Below the pieces are notes generated by a model. It was given only the letters and a program-made list of their open reading frames with translations. It was not told the origin of the DNA and ran no database searches. DNA of 64,000 bases from Amoeboaphelidium protococcarum (Eukaryota; Aphelidiomycota; Aphelidea): positions 620,001 through 684,000 of the forward strand of contig JALECJ010000056.1 in NCBI GenBank assembly GCA_023515745.1, given 5' to 3'. The position numbers and the translations under genes are program-made. Position 1 is the stretch's first letter. Each line of letters opens with the position of its first letter. Below are positions 1-10,682 of the stretch, in pieces.

Positions 1-1008
1 TTAATCAGTACCTCTTGGGCGGAGAGTCTGAACGCTGTGTTATCTAGATTGCTCAATGCCAAGAGTAAATTGTCCAAAGTTATATCTGAAATATCCTCGT
101 ATTAGTTCAAGTTTAACTACGAGCATTCATCTGTTTGGCGTGAGAAAGATTTGAGTAAAACCAAGCAGTCTTAAAGTAGATATTTTAATAGATTTGGACA
201 GGCATTCTCTTAGAGCATTCTAGATTTGTATACCAGTTTCGCGTTGAATTTGGTTCTGGTTTAAATGAGCGATGCGGCTATGTATTATCGCTGTGTTCAA
301 CTTAATGACGAAGTGGTGGATTCTGTTAGTCAATCTGAAGTAAATCCGTCTCCAGAGCAAGATGATATTTAAGCTGGTCATTTTGATGATGATGGAGTTG
401 TTTTATCTTCAGAAGCATCAAACGTATAGTCTGTAATTTGCATTGCTCACAGCATGACTGGCAAGATTAATTCAGTGACTTTGTTCAAGGATGGTACTTA
501 TTTGTGCACATGCCGTTATGAGACCAACAAAGGATTGCCATGTCGGCACGTTTTGACAGCTTTTCTGGATAAGAAGATAGAACTTTGCGTGGCCAATACG
601 AGTAATCCACGATGGTTCCGGGAAACTCCCTTTGAAGCTGTAAAAGTCATGTTTGGATAGAAGGCTGTTGGCACTGAATACGATAATCAATGGAATCTCA
701 TGCTGGAGAGAGCTTATTCTCTGGTTAATTCCGTGTAATAGTAGGAGGTTGATGAGTCTACTGATATGTTTCAGAGTTCTTAGCAAAACTGTAAAGCTGA
801 AAGTGCGTTTGTGGTTAAAGCTGCGTTGTAAATTCCTGCTGCAAGAGGTATCTTGAAGAAAGCGTTTAAAGATGCCTACGAAGTAGTGGCTTAGAGTCCT
901 TTGGTAATCTCAAAAGGTCGTCCATGCTTTCGTCGCAATACGAATGCTGGCGAAAAGAGATATACTCAGAGAAAAGGCCGTGGCCGCGGACGACGTAGAA
1001 AAAGTTGA
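1..1008 (+). CDS. MULE-type transposase, 3' part (SWIM zinc finger)
   Basis: The frame is open from the first base to TGA at 1006-1008 when TAA/TAG are read as Gln (335 codons, 5' end outside the window). The early segment SWAESLNAVLSRLLNAK resembles the region after the catalytic core in MULE/FAR1-type transposases. A SWIM zinc finger follows around 505-560: the pattern CTCRYETNKGLPCRHV gives C-x-C-x(n)-C-x-H. The C-terminus is basic and Gly/Arg-rich (KGRPCFRR, KGRGRGRRRK). The SWIM pattern is seen directly; assignment to the MULE class is family knowledge; whether the copy is active cannot be told because the DDE core is outside the window. The Gln-rich stretches use TAA/TAG, so the element is adapted to the host code. 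Confidence 0.7.
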
Positions 1009-1154
1009 TTGCTGTGATGATAACATGCTTTGATCAGTTGAGTTGTCTACAACTTCTTCCAACATTATTTAGTTTAATGTATTGAGTTATAATTGATGAA
1101 TAAAATGATTCGTTTGAATAAAAAACTAAGTTTTCAATTATTGTGACAAGAAAT

Positions 1155-1240
1155 TGTGACGAATCAACTGTTACGCTACCGGCGGTACTGTGACGAATGA
1201 GCGTTGTGACGAATCAAGCGTCGCTGCGTGTGACGAATCA
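1155..1240. repeat. Four copies of a 12-bp direct repeat TGTGACGAATCA
   Basis: Copies lie at 1155-1166, 1189-1200 (one mismatch, TGTGACGAATGA), 1205-1216 and 1229-1240. They sit between the transposase stop codon and the Helitron-like terminus at 1277. They could be subterminal binding sites of the transposase element to the left; that role is inferred. Confidence 0.6.
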
Positions 1241-1366
1241 TTTTTCCCATTATGGAATAATTTATTATTATTATTACTAGTCACGCGCGCGTTCCGCGCG
1301 CTTTGAATTATAATGGCAAAATATGATTTGAGAATGGTTGTTTTATAAGTATAGGAGTTTATTTCA

Positions 1367-1956
1367 TCAAGTAGTAAAAGTTCGTATTACATCTTGGTAG
1401 ACTATGTTCTTTGGTGCATCTTCATAACAGACCGTCACATCGCTAGAGGATCTAACTCTGGAGAATGCCACATAGAGTTATCCATGTGCAAATACCTATT
1501 GTTATAGGTAGATACCACACTTGGCTAAAGTCTAACCTTGAGCCTTATTAATAGTGGCTGCAAAGGCTAGCCGGACTGGGAATTGGTGACAGACAAACTC
1601 AACATTCTCAAATTCAGACACAGTTATACCTATTTTTGGTATGCTTACTATGTCGTCCTTTCGAGACCCGTTGATTATTTAACATTTGATAGAATTTCTA
1701 TTCAAAGTTAAAACTTTTAGCATAGTACCATTCACCAGCCCGGCATCTATGTTTAAGTTGCGTATCAACATAACTGATACGCCAACTTTCAACATTAATT
1801 TAGCCTGAGGAATCCCAGAGTAATCAAGAGCATTGAGCACTTCTGGATCAATATTCAGCGGATTATTGCCAATTATTGAATCTACAGCGTTATACTAATG
1901 TTTTGAAACAACTAAACCGTATTTCGCTATAGTGTACATTGTTAAATCATTCCAAC
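1367..1956 (-). pseudogene. Pif1-like helicase C-terminal fragment (Helitron RepHel)
   Basis: With TAA/TAG as Gln the minus-strand frame is open from about 1956 down to TGA at 1367-1369. It carries late superfamily-1B helicase motifs: INKAQGQTL (motif V region), then HGQLYVAFSRVRSS (motif VI region), with VMLIRNLNIDAGLVNGT upstream, all characteristic of Pif1 and Helitron helicases. Helicase motifs I-III and a Rep domain are missing because the frame is closed by TGA upstream of about 1956. It is therefore a 5'-truncated copy or a last exon whose other exons I cannot trace. Confidence 0.65.
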
Positions 1957-2025
1957 ATTATATTCATTTCAATTTCAATTCATTAATCACTATCAACCTT
2001 GAAGTGCCCAAATTTAACAATGTCA

Positions 2026-2820
2026 TCATTTTTTACGTGAACGCTTAGACACGCGCGTAGTCTCGGTAGATGATTAGCCATCAACGGGAGCCTGATTCTC
2101 AACCTCAGGCTCATTAGTATTGGCATTAACGACTGGAGCATCAGTGGATTAGCTGCTTGATTGGGCGCTACTATTATTGAATAACCAAGATGTAGAATCG
2201 TCGGATTATAATGAGCCAAGACGTTCAAAGTTACTCTCAGACGCAAGTTTACTTGTCAATACTAATCCTAATGAGCAGTAAGATAAAACAATAGTATCTT
2301 TGCCAAGTGATACTAATTACCCACTAACATGTAGCGTACGGTCAGGCTTGATAATGTTTTTTTACAGCAGCGTTGAATAACGTCTTGGGTTGAACTAACA
2401 ATCAAACTTAATGTCCATGCCACCATAGAGAGAAGCTTTTAACACGACATTCCCTGCAGACACTGATACAATAGTTGATAGCGTTATAATAGAAGCCTTC
2501 GGAATGTAATCACCTGGCTAATATTTTGCGCGAGGATACATCTGCTGCGCCACCACCGTTAAAACACCATTGACACATTGCAATTCACCAATAACTTAGT
2601 ATAGAATTCCTACCTCAGGTTTTACCAAACCTTGGCTCGAAATGTCTTCATAGTCAGATGACGGCCACACTGACACTTGTAAACTTGCATCAGAAGCGGT
2701 TTACGTAAATGTCTTGCATTGCAGTATGAGCGGATAGCCTTGCGCGTACGCAGAATTCGACCTGCCTGTTTCAGTCTTTTGGATACTAATTACGCCTACG
2801 ACACCTACAAATAAATTCAT
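2026..2820 (-). CDS. Hypothetical protein beside Helitron helicase (possible OB-fold)
   Basis: ATG at 2820 to TGA at 2026-2028 gives 264 aa, reading several TAG/TAA as Gln. It starts MNLFVGVVGVISIQ. The middle part alternates short hydrophobic beta-type segments, and the C-terminal third is low-complexity and ends in the basic cluster KRSRKK, which looks like a nuclear localisation signal. Some Helitrons carry an RPA-like single-strand DNA-binding protein; the size and the beta-rich look would suit that, but I see no diagnostic motif. It lies on the same strand as, and just upstream of, the helicase fragment. Function unknown. Confidence 0.45.
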
Positions 2821-3249
2821 TTTCTTTTACTAATTAAGATAGCTATTGATTTTAACATAAAACAATAATAATTTGAAATTGAAAAAAGAAACAGAACTCA
2901 AGTAACAACTTTATATAGTGTACACGCAATTCGCTCTTATGCTATAGCACTTACTTCGCATGATTGGCGCAACTTAACGATATTTAACGGCAACCAATCA
3001 TGTTTTCACACGATATTGTTTGATACTATTCTTGGTCACACAGCTACTGTTACTATATATAAGTGCGACCCCTATTTATAAAAGCAAGTTGTGAATTATA
3101 TTGAAGATTTTAAAATCTGTTTATCGCACTGTATTAAAATGCATTGTTCGCTGTTACTGTTGTTATTCTCGTTTTTTAATTTGCCCCTGAAATGAGGGCT
3201 TGAATCAACGAGCGCTAAACATCAGGGAAAATAAAGATAAAACTTGTTC
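2821..3249. other. Intergenic, no gene seen
   Basis: AT-rich sequence with a TATA-like run near 3054-3062. No convincing open frame. It may contain the undetected 5' end of the Helitron-like element and the 3' UTR of the urocanate hydratase gene. Confidence 0.5.
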
Positions 3250-5367
3250 TCATTGCTTCAATTTCTTGTTCTAGCTTTTAGACTAAACCTGCCTGCTCTA
3301 TCTCTTTCCTTAGTCAGCCTTTTACACTTCACTTAGCACGCTCTCTATCAAGGAATCATCAGCGTGGTATGGAATAGTGACATTCAAACGACTATCGCTC
3401 TTCATAGCCTCTTAAATCTAAAACTCCGCGTTACTATTGCCACTCCAGCAACGTCTAGCCACTCCATTGTTAACATCGAAATGAAGCATCGCGCGAGCAC
3501 GCCTTACCGCATCATCACTGCCATCAAGAAGGAGAAGGAAGCCACCATTCATAGCCATTCCCCATCCGGTACCACCTCCATTGTGGATAGAGACACTAGT
3601 GGCACCTCTAAATGCATCCCCTATCACATTGTGTATTGCCATATCGGCACACACCTTGCTACCATCCGTAATGTTACTAGTCTCACGGAACGGGCTATCA
3701 GTACCAGAGACGTCGTGATGATCCCTTGATAACATAACCGGACCTCGTAGTCTACCATCTTTCACCGCCTAGTTAAATGCTTCAGCCATTTAAATTCTAC
3801 CATCAGCATTGGAATATAAAATACGCGCCTGCGATCCAACCACCAACTAATGTTACTCACACTACTAAATCCAATTCAAATTGTCTTGCAACTAGCCTTT
3901 AACTCTATGATCCACACCTGATAGATTGATCAACTTCTAAATGACCTCTGCAGCTATTCTATCGGTAGTTTTCAAATCCTCATGGTCACCAGAAGTGCAC
4001 ACCCATCTATAAGGACCGAATCCGAGAGAGAAAATGTCACCCATAAAGTCTTCAAAGTATGATGCGTACCTGAATGCTCCACCTTCCTCCGCCTTCCAGA
4101 TATCAGCACCTGCACGGGATGACTCTAGCAGAAAGGCATTACCATAATCCCAAAACTTCATTCCACGAGCCGAGAGTTTATTTACGGCACTCACATGTCT
4201 ACGCAAAGACTCTTGGACCTTCAGCTTAAAATTGTCAGGATCCTCCACCATCATCCGTCTGCTATCATCAAATGACACGCCGACTGGATAATAACCTCCA
4301 CTGTATGGATTATGCAAAGAAGTCTAATCACTGCCCAGATCAACATGAACATCTTCCGCCTTTGCTAAATACTCCCACAAATCCACAATATTACCCAGGT
4401 ACCCAATACTAATGGGCTCCTTCTTTGCGGAGTACTCTTTAATCAACTAAACAACCTTGGCCAAATCTGACTCCTTTCTCATTATCCATCCTTGCTTGTG
4501 TCTCTTATCTAGAGCAGAAGGATCAATCTCGGCAATAACGCACACTAATCCAGCCATAAAGGCAGCTTTAGGCTGAGCACCTGACATGCCACCGAGACCA
4601 GCACTGACAAACACTTTACCACGCAGATCATCCATACACTTTGCATTCAGAAATTTACGACCAGCATTGATCAAAGTTATATTAGTACCGTGCACAATAC
4701 CTTATGGACCAATGTAGCAGTAACTACCAGCAGTCATATTACCGTACTGAGTCAATCCCATGGCGTACAGTCTTTCATACTACTCCCTGGTAGAGTAAAA
4801 AGGAACCATCATGCCATTAGTGACCACCACTCTAGGCGCATCCTTGTGAGAAGGGAAGAGGCCCATTGGATGTCCACTGTAGACATGCAAAGTCTGGTCT
4901 TCCTACATCTCACTCAAATACTTCATCACCAAATGATACTGCGCCCAATTACTGAACACACTACCATTGCCACCATATGTAATGAGTTCATGAGGATGTT
5001 GCGCCACTGCCGGGTCCAGGTTATTCGTGATCATGAGCATAACCGCAGCAGCTTACTTGGACTTGCATGGATATGACGACAAGGGATAAGCTTTCATTTC
5101 ATACTCTGTAGGCCTCAGTCTGTACATGTAAATGTGCCCATAAAGTTGCAGTTCTAATGCCAGCTCTTTAGCTATCTTCTAATGGAACTTAGCGGGAACA
5201 TATCTCAGTGCATTAGACAGAGCCTGACGTGTGTCCTATGATGACAAGTTGGGACGTCTAACTGGAGCGTGAGGAACCTTGTCAGATCTTACACCAACAT
5301 CAAACTCCTTCTCAAACATTGCATCAGTCAATCCATTCTTGAGACTCAACAACTTTTAATCAACCAT
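3250..5367 (-). CDS. UROC1: Urocanate hydratase
   Basis: ATG at 5367 to TGA at 3250-3252, 705 aa, one uninterrupted exon with many TAA/TAG codons read as Gln. It converts urocanate to imidazolone propionate in histidine breakdown, with bound NAD+. Visible family landmarks in order: RYVPAKFH, YGHIYMYRLRPTEYEM, HELITYGGNGSVFSNWAQ, PQGIVHGTNITL, the glycine-rich GLGGMSGAQPKAA of the NAD site, and RWVCTSGDHEDLKTTD containing the catalytic-site Cys. The C-terminal NGGGTGWG and AMLHFD blocks are also present. Length matches the eukaryotic enzyme (about 680 aa). A Gln-rich tail of about 30 residues follows the conserved part. No histidase gene is nearby. Confidence 0.95.
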
Positions 5368-5735
5368 ATTAGCAGATTCTCAATAAGGTATAGTTCATTA
5401 AATAAATGATTCGTGTTTCACACTTTGGAAAGAAAAGAGAACGCCAAATTACGACGATTCAAAGAACGAACGACAAAGCGTGGGAATTCTTTCACCTCAA
5501 AGCATAGTACAGTAGCGAAGGAAACGATATGCAAACCAACGTTTTAACGTGTCTCATCTCTCGCGTTTCAGCGTAGAGTGAATGTACTGTACGTTGTATA
5601 ATGTTTTTCAGCGCAGAGATACGATAAGTGAACTGAGAAGAGAAACTCTTGCGTTCAATAAAGAGCTAGAGATGAAACCATGTGCCGGACAGTCTTCTTT
5701 AAACATGTTGGGATAATTCCAAAAATTTCATAATA
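5368..5735. promoter_or_regulatory. Upstream region of urocanate hydratase with TCTCGCGTTTC motif
   Basis: No gene is visible between the two minus-strand genes. The 11-mer TCTCGCGTTTC occurs at 5559-5569, 192 bp upstream of the urocanate hydratase start; the same 11-mer recurs upstream of two other minus-strand genes in the window (46950, 49888). A regulatory role is inferred only from recurrence. Confidence 0.3.
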
Positions 5736-6821
5736 TCAATTCAAGTCAATCTGTACTATATCATTCAGATAGGAGGAGCCACAACCACCAAATACAATCA
5801 ATGATTATTTCCCATCTTCGCCTTAATATAACACGACAGAGTGGCCGTATCTCGGTATCGGCTTACTCATTGCATTGTTGCCGGCACTGTGAGCAATTGA
5901 TGCCATGTCCATCTCCATCCATAACTAAACGGGTTGCCACCTAAGGTCTTTTAAATTGAATTTCAGGAGTTCATTATTCGGAGATTTTCCATCATAGCCA
6001 CCAAAGGAGTAAATTTCATACTGATTATAGCCTGATTATTATGAATCCAAGAATTGAACTAGATTGAGTGGGCGACCAGTCTACGGCAATACTCCACTGA
6101 TTTGTAGCAATTCCACAACTTCAATATCATCCTAAGAGACAACGATTTTATGAGCATCTTGGAATGTATCAAAGCCGCCATCTCCAGAGAAGCCACCATA
6201 TAATATGAATTCATTCTCTACTGAAGTCTTAATGATGCTTTGACCTGCGCGTTTTAGGAGATTCGGCTTGTTGCATGGCAGTTACTTCATTGATATATCG
6301 CCAATATTCAACAACCAAGCATCATTGCAGTATTCTTTCTGATTAATTTAACCACCAAGAATTAAAACAGATTCTGATTATTAACCGTGTATGTGGATCA
6401 ATGCAGAGTGATATCGTGGCTTAAAAGAAGATGGCACATCGATTCGAGTCCAAACACTTTGTTTCAAGTCAAACAGCCATATATCATTTACAGCGCGGTT
6501 CTCACCATCGCATCCTCCAACTATTAGCAGAACTTGTAAAGTTTCTTGCTTATCCGGAGATGGCACATTAACAATGGCGCTGGAGTGACCAAAGCGGGGA
6601 GAAGGCTTGGATGCGGGTAGTAGCAGTTCGGTCCAAGATTTACTTGCAAAGTTAAATAGCCATACATCGTTTACACTCTTCTTGCCCGATTACACTCCGC
6701 CAAACATGACCATTTACTGAATGCCATTGACATTGACAACATGAGCGCAATGATATCTTCTAGCAGATGGAACAACGGTTGATGATACACCAACCTTTCT
6801 CCAGATAGCTTCGTTACTCAT
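5736..6821 (-). CDS. Kelch-repeat protein
   Basis: ATG at 6821 to TGA at 5736-5738, 361 aa, single exon; frame checked codon by codon. It consists almost wholly of kelch repeats. Recurring units show a His pair region (RRYHCAHVV, PRFGHSSAIV, PRYHSALIHI, PRYGHSVVLY), a double Gly (MFGGV, LIVGGCDG, LILGG, LYGGFSGDG, YSFGGYDG, LIVFGGCGSS) and a downstream Trp (NDVWLFN, NDIWLFD, NDAWLLN). These form a six- or seven-bladed beta-propeller used for protein binding. No BTB, F-box or other partner domain is present, so a specific role cannot be given. Several Gln codons are TAA/TAG. Confidence 0.85.
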
Positions 6822-7485
6822 CTCAAACTATGCAGCAAAGATACAGGGAAGATTCACTGGAGAATAGGCGGAAACGGAAGAGATGAAACAAATCGAACAG
6901 TGAACCTTTTGGGAACCGTTTGTTGCCGAGATCATGCGCGCGTCTTTACAGCCGGTGGTTTGACTGAAGCCTAAAAATTCGAAGCTATATCATTCAATAA
7001 CAGAGAATATTTGCTGATATTGGAAAGTGAGTGACTACAAAAAAAATGCATTAGCCGCTGATTAAATTTCTTGGTAAGAGAGTATGGAATAATATAAAGA
7101 AGGAGACTAGTACTGAGCATCCACTAATGATGAAAGCAGGATATGGAGCGACAGGCGGCGGTGTCACTTCTGCACCGACGTCCACATAGAATCAGCATGC
7201 CTAATCATAAAGAAGCCCATCATTTGTCCAATTTTACGACTCTACCTCTGATTTGCCGCGATAATATTGGTATTAGAATATTTAAGAATAAGAAATTGAG
7301 GTAATTAATGCTGGAGGTGCTCTGTCATGATTTAAAGTGAGTTGTCAAGTTTGAATGATGAGAAATAAACTCATCACCAATTAATTCGTTACTAAGCAGA
7401 TGGTGCTCATTCTGTTTTCTAAATATATGAATATTTTTATTTTATTTATTGGAGTATATTATTTGTGATAAACTCTTTAACATCA
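6822..7485. other. Intergenic region between divergent genes
   Basis: Holds the promoters of the kelch gene (minus) and the CRAL-TRIO gene (plus). An open frame at 7127-7330 (67 codons, plus) is not longer than chance when only TGA stops, so it is not called as a gene. Confidence 0.5.
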
Positions 7486-8790
7486 ATGTCAACACTTTCA
7501 TAGATTGATATCGACAATCGCGCCGGCAAAGGCGTCAGGGTAAGTGTTGCAGTATTGTTAGTTTCTAAATAGCAAAGTAAGATTATACATGTGTAGGCAA
7601 CGTTGAATGACGATCAAAAGAAGATATTCAATCAAGTGTGGAAATAGCTACTAGAATGCTACTCTACTACTAATGACAAATCCCCTACATCTGAGTCCGG
7701 TTAAAGCGACAATGAGCCGGCTAATGTTGTTTTGACTGATCATCACGTTTCAACGACTGAATAGCCTCCTCTGTCCAAATCAACTCCAGTGCAGCCTTCC
7801 TCTGCCGCCGAATAGGTGAAACTTTCAGATAGTAGCCCGACACTGTACACGCAATAAGAAGTTGAAGAATTCTTTAAGACTACGCTTCATGATGACCCTG
7901 ATGTTTAGCTGCTCAAGTTTATCTGCGCTCGCAAGTGGAACGTTGAAGCTATTCATAAGATGCTGAAGGCGGCTCTCAAGTTTCGCGTCGAGAATGATAT
8001 TTCCAACGTTCTGTCACGTGGAGAGAAGGCTCTTAATCAGAGAATCTTGCAAAAGGGACTTGCATACAGTAGAGGATTCGATAAGAATGGTCACCCATTA
8101 TTTCATATCCAGGCGCGTTACTTTGACAAGAAGAATGTATCCCACGATGAGAACAATGCATTTTGCATCTTTATGATGGAGTGCGCGAAAGACTATCTCC
8201 TGCCGTGGTCAGCAAAGACTCAGAGTAATCATAAAGAGAAGGTGTCACTGATTTTGGACTTGAGCAACATCACGATGGAAAACTATGATTTGGAGTCTAT
8301 CAAATTCTTGGTTCATGCTCTGGAAGCTTACTACCCTGAGAGTCTAGCGTGCATCTTCATCATCAATGCCCCGTTCTTCTTTAATGGTATCTGGATGATT
8401 GTTAAGTAATTTCTTGATCCCGTTGTACGCGAGAAGATTAAATTTGTAAAGACTGCTGATTTACTCCAGTTTATTGATTCTAAATGGATCCCCAAAAGGC
8501 TTGGAGGTGATGATGAGTTTCAGTATGAATGGATTCCATTCCAGGATCAAGATGTTGCGTAGGATATGCCGAAATTCAGTTTTGGGCAGTTTAAAACTTA
8601 AGTCGAAGAGTATATTGATGCTACCAAGAATTACATTCAGTCTAGCAATAACGATGATGGGGATGAGGAAAGTGATAAAACAGCGGTAAGACTGAAAGCA
8701 AGACAGGAAATGAATGAATAGTGGCAGAATTTTGAAAAGACACGCCCAAGAACGTACTATCATAGAATAGGAATGTTTGACACTCAATGA
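7486..8790 (+). CDS. CRAL-TRIO (Sec14-like) lipid-binding protein
   Basis: Two exons: 7486-7539 (18 codons) and 7597-8790, with a 57-nt intron (GTAAGT...GTAG); 415 aa ending in TGA at 8788-8790. After a Ser/Thr/Gln-rich N-terminal stretch comes a short CRAL-TRIO-N helix region (LLKFICARKWNVEAIHKML), then the CRAL-TRIO domain at about 150-300. There RGFDKNGHPLFHIQARYFDKK, KVSLILDLSNITMENYDLES and YPESLACIFIINAPFFFNGIWMIVK match the ligand-pocket strands and helices of Sec14-type phosphatidylinositol transfer proteins. An acidic/Gln-rich tail follows. It is presumably a cytosolic lipid-transfer or lipid-signalling protein; no second domain tells the ligand. Confidence 0.85.
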
Positions 8791-8847
8791 TAATACCCTC
8801 AAATAATGTTTTCATGCGTCTGATTAACCATTATCTTTTAATCTATT

Positions 8848-10407
8848 TCACGTTTCTGCCCATCTCAATGAGCCCATTAGCATATACTTTCGCGGTACTC
8901 GACCAGGCTTTGGACTCAGCACTATCAACTTCTTCTTCTTTTCATCCACATCTGAGACGTACACAAAGCCGGCAACATTGGTGGTCAGTAGCTACAATTC
9001 ATTCTGTGCCTATTCTTCAGCCTTATCTTTGGACAAAGTCAAATTAGACGGAACTGCCGGTGGGAGGTCCATCGTTGATACACTCAATATAGAATGAAGA
9101 AGGGACGGTCCAGCATTGATCTAAAGCAGTTACCGCTATTGAGAATCCGCGGATTTTTAATCAAAAGTTCCAAGTGGTAAAGCAGACACTGGAGCTGATT
9201 ACTTTGTAACTACACACAATTTGCAAATGAATAATGCATTAATTTACATTACCACGATCGCATTACCTTTTCCGAATCGTCTCACTTGAGTATCATTGAA
9301 CCCAACTCCAGTTGTCATTGGCGAAAGTTCAGCATTCTTGTTACCATAAAAGTACTCTCTAACGCGTTGCATTTACCACTTGCGGCGGTAACTGACATCT
9401 CGATCAACCACACCACCACTCTTGGGCAACCGAATCAACTCCACCACCGGATGAGATTACTTCAGCTGTTGACATATTTCACTGTATAACCGTTCATTTC
9501 CTATAACTACAACTTTGTTTATTCTAAATACATCCAGGGCGTGCGATAACAGCTACGGGGATATCTACTCAGTCCAACTTGAAGTATCAATGACACATCC
9601 ACTGGCATTTACCATTTCATCGTGTTCCGCACGGGCATCTACACTTTCTGCAATAGTGCTGAACATTGACTTTATATCCTCAATATCGGTAACGTTAAAC
9701 TCCTCTTCTCCATAATGATATATCAGAGGAGGTGAAGTGACAAGGGAGAGCTGAGTAAGCGTGTTGGATTCCATTCTATCTACAGCCATTGCTCCAATAC
9801 AGGTCGGCATCACAATAGTACCCTACATTCACGTACATCATAAGCTGATAATCGACAAATTAGATTAAGATTAAGTAAATTACATTTTTAGGATCCAGAT
9901 CAATTAGTATTGGTTAATGCTGCAACTTTAAAGCCCAAGCAATCAGAGTCTTCGCGAGCGAAGTCTTTCCACTATTCTCCTATCCAACAATGATAATCTA
10001 CATTCCAACGCGACTATTATTCACTGCTTGTAATACATTATGCACGTGATATAACTTACTCTTGGACCTTCTAATCCGCTGTCATTCGCTTATCTACGAC
10101 GCGATTCCAAATCTATGTGCAACTGCATCCACTAAGTCATGACAGTCTCCGTAGCGATGTACTCAACCTTGGACTGAGGCCCGCTAAGAGACAAAGTACA
10201 ACCGTGCCATGTGTACACTGCAGTTATAGAGCCGGGTGGGAATGACATCGGATTATTTGGAGGCAACTCCACGCCAAATACTTCAGCTTTACCAGCGGTC
10301 AGAGTCACAGTTATTGCGGTTTATGACCAACCAACCTCAAATCTCAGCTCAGTCATCGCTTGCAACTCATACACTCGAGGCTCATCTTTTCCACCTTATG
10401 ATGTCAT
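8848..10407 (-). CDS. CLP1: CLP1, RNA 5'-kinase-like pre-mRNA cleavage factor
   Basis: ATG at 10407, TGA at 8848-8850, about 440 aa over four exons. Introns at 9210-9266 (57 nt) and 9823-9883 (61 nt) are clear GT-AG introns whose removal restores the family alignment. A third short intron lies at roughly 9998-10050, where I could not decide between several splice pairs. Landmarks: N-terminal beta domain (ELRFEVGW), Walker A VGQENSGKTSL, GTIVMPTCIGAMAVDR, PPLIYHYGE, ASGCVIDTSSW, LPKSGGVVDR, REYFYG and the C-terminal VAGFVYVSDVDE...LVLSP-type block. In animals and fungi CLP1 joins Pcf11 in mRNA 3'-end processing, and human CLP1 phosphorylates RNA 5' ends. An intact P-loop lysine is present. Confidence 0.93.
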
Positions 10408-10682
10408 GTTAATGCGCGTTTTATATAATTAAAGGATTCCACCTTCTATCTACACTTAATTCAACCAAGTTAAAAGAAATACGCGACCACCAAATGGGAA
10501 CGAGTCTAAGATATTTTGTGTTTGTTTGATCAGTGATTGAAGAGAAAACGGCCATCAACAACGTTTACAAGTCCGGCTATAAATATATCGTCTGCTTGCT
10601 CTTTGCCATTCTTTTATTAAAATAATAAATTAATCAGCTCTTAATACAGTAAGCTCAGTAATAAAATTATATTAATCGAAAT

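Larger units (their letters stand above)
1277..2820 (-). mobile_element. Helitron-like element, 3' terminus and two genes (5' end not found)
   Basis: Read on the minus strand, a perfect 7-bp GC-only stem with a 3-base loop (1285-1301) is followed 4 bases later by CTAG (1277-1280) and then T. That is the layout of a Helitron 3' end: hairpin, CTRR terminus, insertion before T. A Pif1-type helicase C-terminus is encoded on the same strand and stops about 90 bp before this terminus, as expected for a Helitron RepHel gene. A second open frame (2026-2820) lies upstream. No HUH/Rep domain is visible, so the copy is degenerate or its N-terminal exons are elsewhere. The TC 5' terminus was not located. 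Confidence 0.55.

Noticed and set aside
3193-3232. Possible Helitron 5' end (minus-strand TCCCTGATG...)
   Set aside because: The base before it is T, not the A expected for insertion between A and T, and no second copy is available to compare.
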